Positions 6,222-6,330 of a stretch of 6,330 nt of DNA are shown one piece after another (within the stretch, counting starts at the first letter, position 1; the number at the start of each line of letters is the position of its first letter). Both the position numbers and the translations under genes were made by a program. This DNA comes from DAOSVX01 sp964616495 (GTDB lineage Bacteria; Bacillota_I; Bacilli_A; RF39; UBA660). The stretch spans positions 1-6,330 of the forward strand of contig CAZTRF010000054.1 of NCBI GenBank assembly GCA_964616495.1. Direction: 5' to 3'. Under the pieces are notes generated by a model. The model saw only the letters and a list, made by a program, of their open reading frames with translations. It was not told where the DNA came from and did no database searches.

Positions 6222-6250
6222 AATTTAACATACTTTTAAATAATATGCAA
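6222..6250 (-). promoter_or_regulatory. Weak candidate promoter for secG
   Basis: TTGCAT (6250-6245) and TAAATT (6227-6222) are 17 bases apart on the minus strand, but match only three and four of six consensus bases. The spacing and the position just before the secG ribosome site fit. The region is AT-rich, so chance matches are likely, and transcription could also come from beyond the window edge. Confidence 0.28.
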
Positions 6251-6281
6251 TTATTTTCGATTTAGCATTTCTTCTTTATGT

Positions 6282-6325
6282 TTATCTTATGATAATGTCT
6301 TAAGTGTTATCTTTGGAAAATGTCT
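6282..6325. repeat. Tandem 19-nt repeats at the window edge, possible insertion-sequence end
   Basis: TTATCTTATGATAATGTCT (6282-6300) and TTATCTTTGGAAAATGTCT (6307-6325) match at 16 of 19 positions and are spaced by 25 bases. Read on the minus strand they give GAGACATTTTCC and AAGACATTATCA, the style of repeated terminal sequence seen at ends of IS21-like and related elements. No transposase is inside the window, so an element would have to lie to the right of 6330. The alternative is a repeated regulator site upstream of secG. Confidence 0.4.
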
Positions 6326-6330
6326 CACTT

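Overview
The window is an AT-rich stretch of a low-GC Gram-positive chromosome. It looks like a Bacilli, Erysipelotrichales or RF39-type gut Firmicute. The reasons are the SecG sequence, the SipW-type exported proteins, strong AGGAG-like ribosome sites, and C-terminal surface modules of the kind common in uncultured Firmicutes. The tryptophan codons checked are TGG and every gene ends in TAA or TAG, so nothing indicates the mycoplasma code. All six recognisable genes lie on the minus strand and read from the right edge to the left. No tRNA, rRNA or CRISPR array was seen.

Right edge (about 5900-6330): secG encodes a small subunit of the Sec translocon. It has its own ribosome site and a downstream terminator. 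Upstream of it, at the window edge, are two tandem 25-nt-spaced repeats that resemble the end of an insertion sequence. The secG terminator abuts the promoter of the next gene (5357-5896), which encodes a small two-helix membrane protein with a soluble beta-rich, possibly PH-like, tail of unknown function.

Centre and left (151-5240): a four-gene operon appears to be driven by one promoter at 5209-5238. In transcription order it encodes (1) a 202-residue TasA/camelysin-like protein with a SipW-type signal peptide; (2) a 376-residue signal peptidase of the SipW/ER type (Ser-His-Asp), preceded by a large multi-helix membrane domain; (3) a DUF5305-type bitopic membrane protein starting with GTG; and (4) a 703-residue secreted protein with a SipW-type signal, a LamG-like lectin fold and a C-terminal surface module. 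The order substrate, peptidase, accessory protein, substrate recalls tapA-sipW-tasA of Bacillus. It suggests a self-contained export and processing unit for surface or matrix proteins that pass through SecYEG. This functional reading is inference from family membership and gene order.

The most interesting points are the fused peptidase with a CPBP-protease-like but apparently inactive membrane domain, the DUF5305 partner, the matching post-cleavage motif in the two substrates, and an RNA hairpin between the first substrate gene and the peptidase gene. The left 150 bases hold no complete gene, only a short C-terminal-like open frame that may be a gene remnant.
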